From assembly GCA_020860025.1 (NCBI GenBank), contig JAJBVC010000017.1:1-5451 (forward strand): 5,451 nt of DNA. Direction: 5' to 3'. The notes under the pieces were generated by a model. It was not told where the DNA came from. It ran no database searches and worked only from the letters and a program-made list of their open reading frames with translations. Source of the stretch: Clostridiales bacterium. Lineage in GTDB: Bacteria > Bacillota > Clostridia > Oscillospirales > Acutalibacteraceae. Shown piece by piece: positions 5,432-5,451 of the stretch (the first letter of the stretch is position 1; each line of letters starts with the position of its first letter). Both the position numbers and the translations under genes were made by a program.

Positions 5432-5451
5432 GAGAAGATTATTTATATTAC

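Larger units (their letters stand above)
4989..5451. other. 463-bp stretch without an intact gene
   Basis: No open reading frame with a credible start was found on either strand. The stretch holds the possible gene remnant (5041-5164), an AT-rich spacer (5165-5228), a GC-rich hairpin (5229-5260) and a rightward promoter region (5311-5425) whose transcript leaves the window without an evident start codon. Confidence 0.7.

Noticed and set aside
1..5451. CRISPR array, tRNA, rRNA, insertion sequence, toxin-antitoxin or phage genes
   Set aside because: None seen: no spaced repeats, no transposase or integrase motifs, and no terminal repeats with target duplication.

Overview
The window is low-GC, densely packed and almost entirely plus-strand coding. 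Gene content and protein style (a YhaM-family exonuclease, PrmA, an ECF transporter S component, type III pantothenate kinase and a DUF1015/SerK-like protein) suggest the chromosome of a Clostridia-type Firmicute, perhaps a gut Ruminococcaceae/Oscillospiraceae relative. The taxonomic call is inference from protein style, not a database match.

Layout. Positions 1-126 form a regulatory gap. It holds a strong candidate promoter pointing left out of the window, a 14-bp dyad around it, and a rightward promoter (TTGAAT-17-TATAAT) for the first operon. That operon is yhaM-like (154-1092) overlapping prmA (1085-2059). A 213-bp gap (2060-2272) follows, with two promoter candidates and a roughly 100-nt leader that can be folded into an H-type pseudoknot. 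Next come an ECF S component (2273-2836), a GC-rich hairpin (2853-2890), coaX (2971-3732, TTG start) and a DUF1015/SerK-like gene (3747-4988), which follows coaX after 14 bp. The last 463 bp (4989-5451) hold no intact gene. They contain a probable decayed C-terminus of a glycoside-hydrolase-like protein, a second GC-rich hairpin, and a perfect-consensus promoter (TTGACA-17-TATAAT) firing right into an ORF-free leader that runs off the end.

How the genes fit together. The S component next to CoaX reads as a vitamin B5 salvage pair: import of pantothenate and its phosphorylation as the first step to coenzyme A. The substrate is inferred from context. The DUF1015 gene is probably co-transcribed with coaX, and its role there is unknown. 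The yhaM-prmA pair joins RNA turnover with ribosomal protein L11 methylation.

No defence system, mobile element, CRISPR array, tRNA or rRNA was seen. The best candidates for something undescribed are the structured leader before the S component and the promoter-plus-leader at the right edge. All RNA structures and promoters were found by eye and are predictions.
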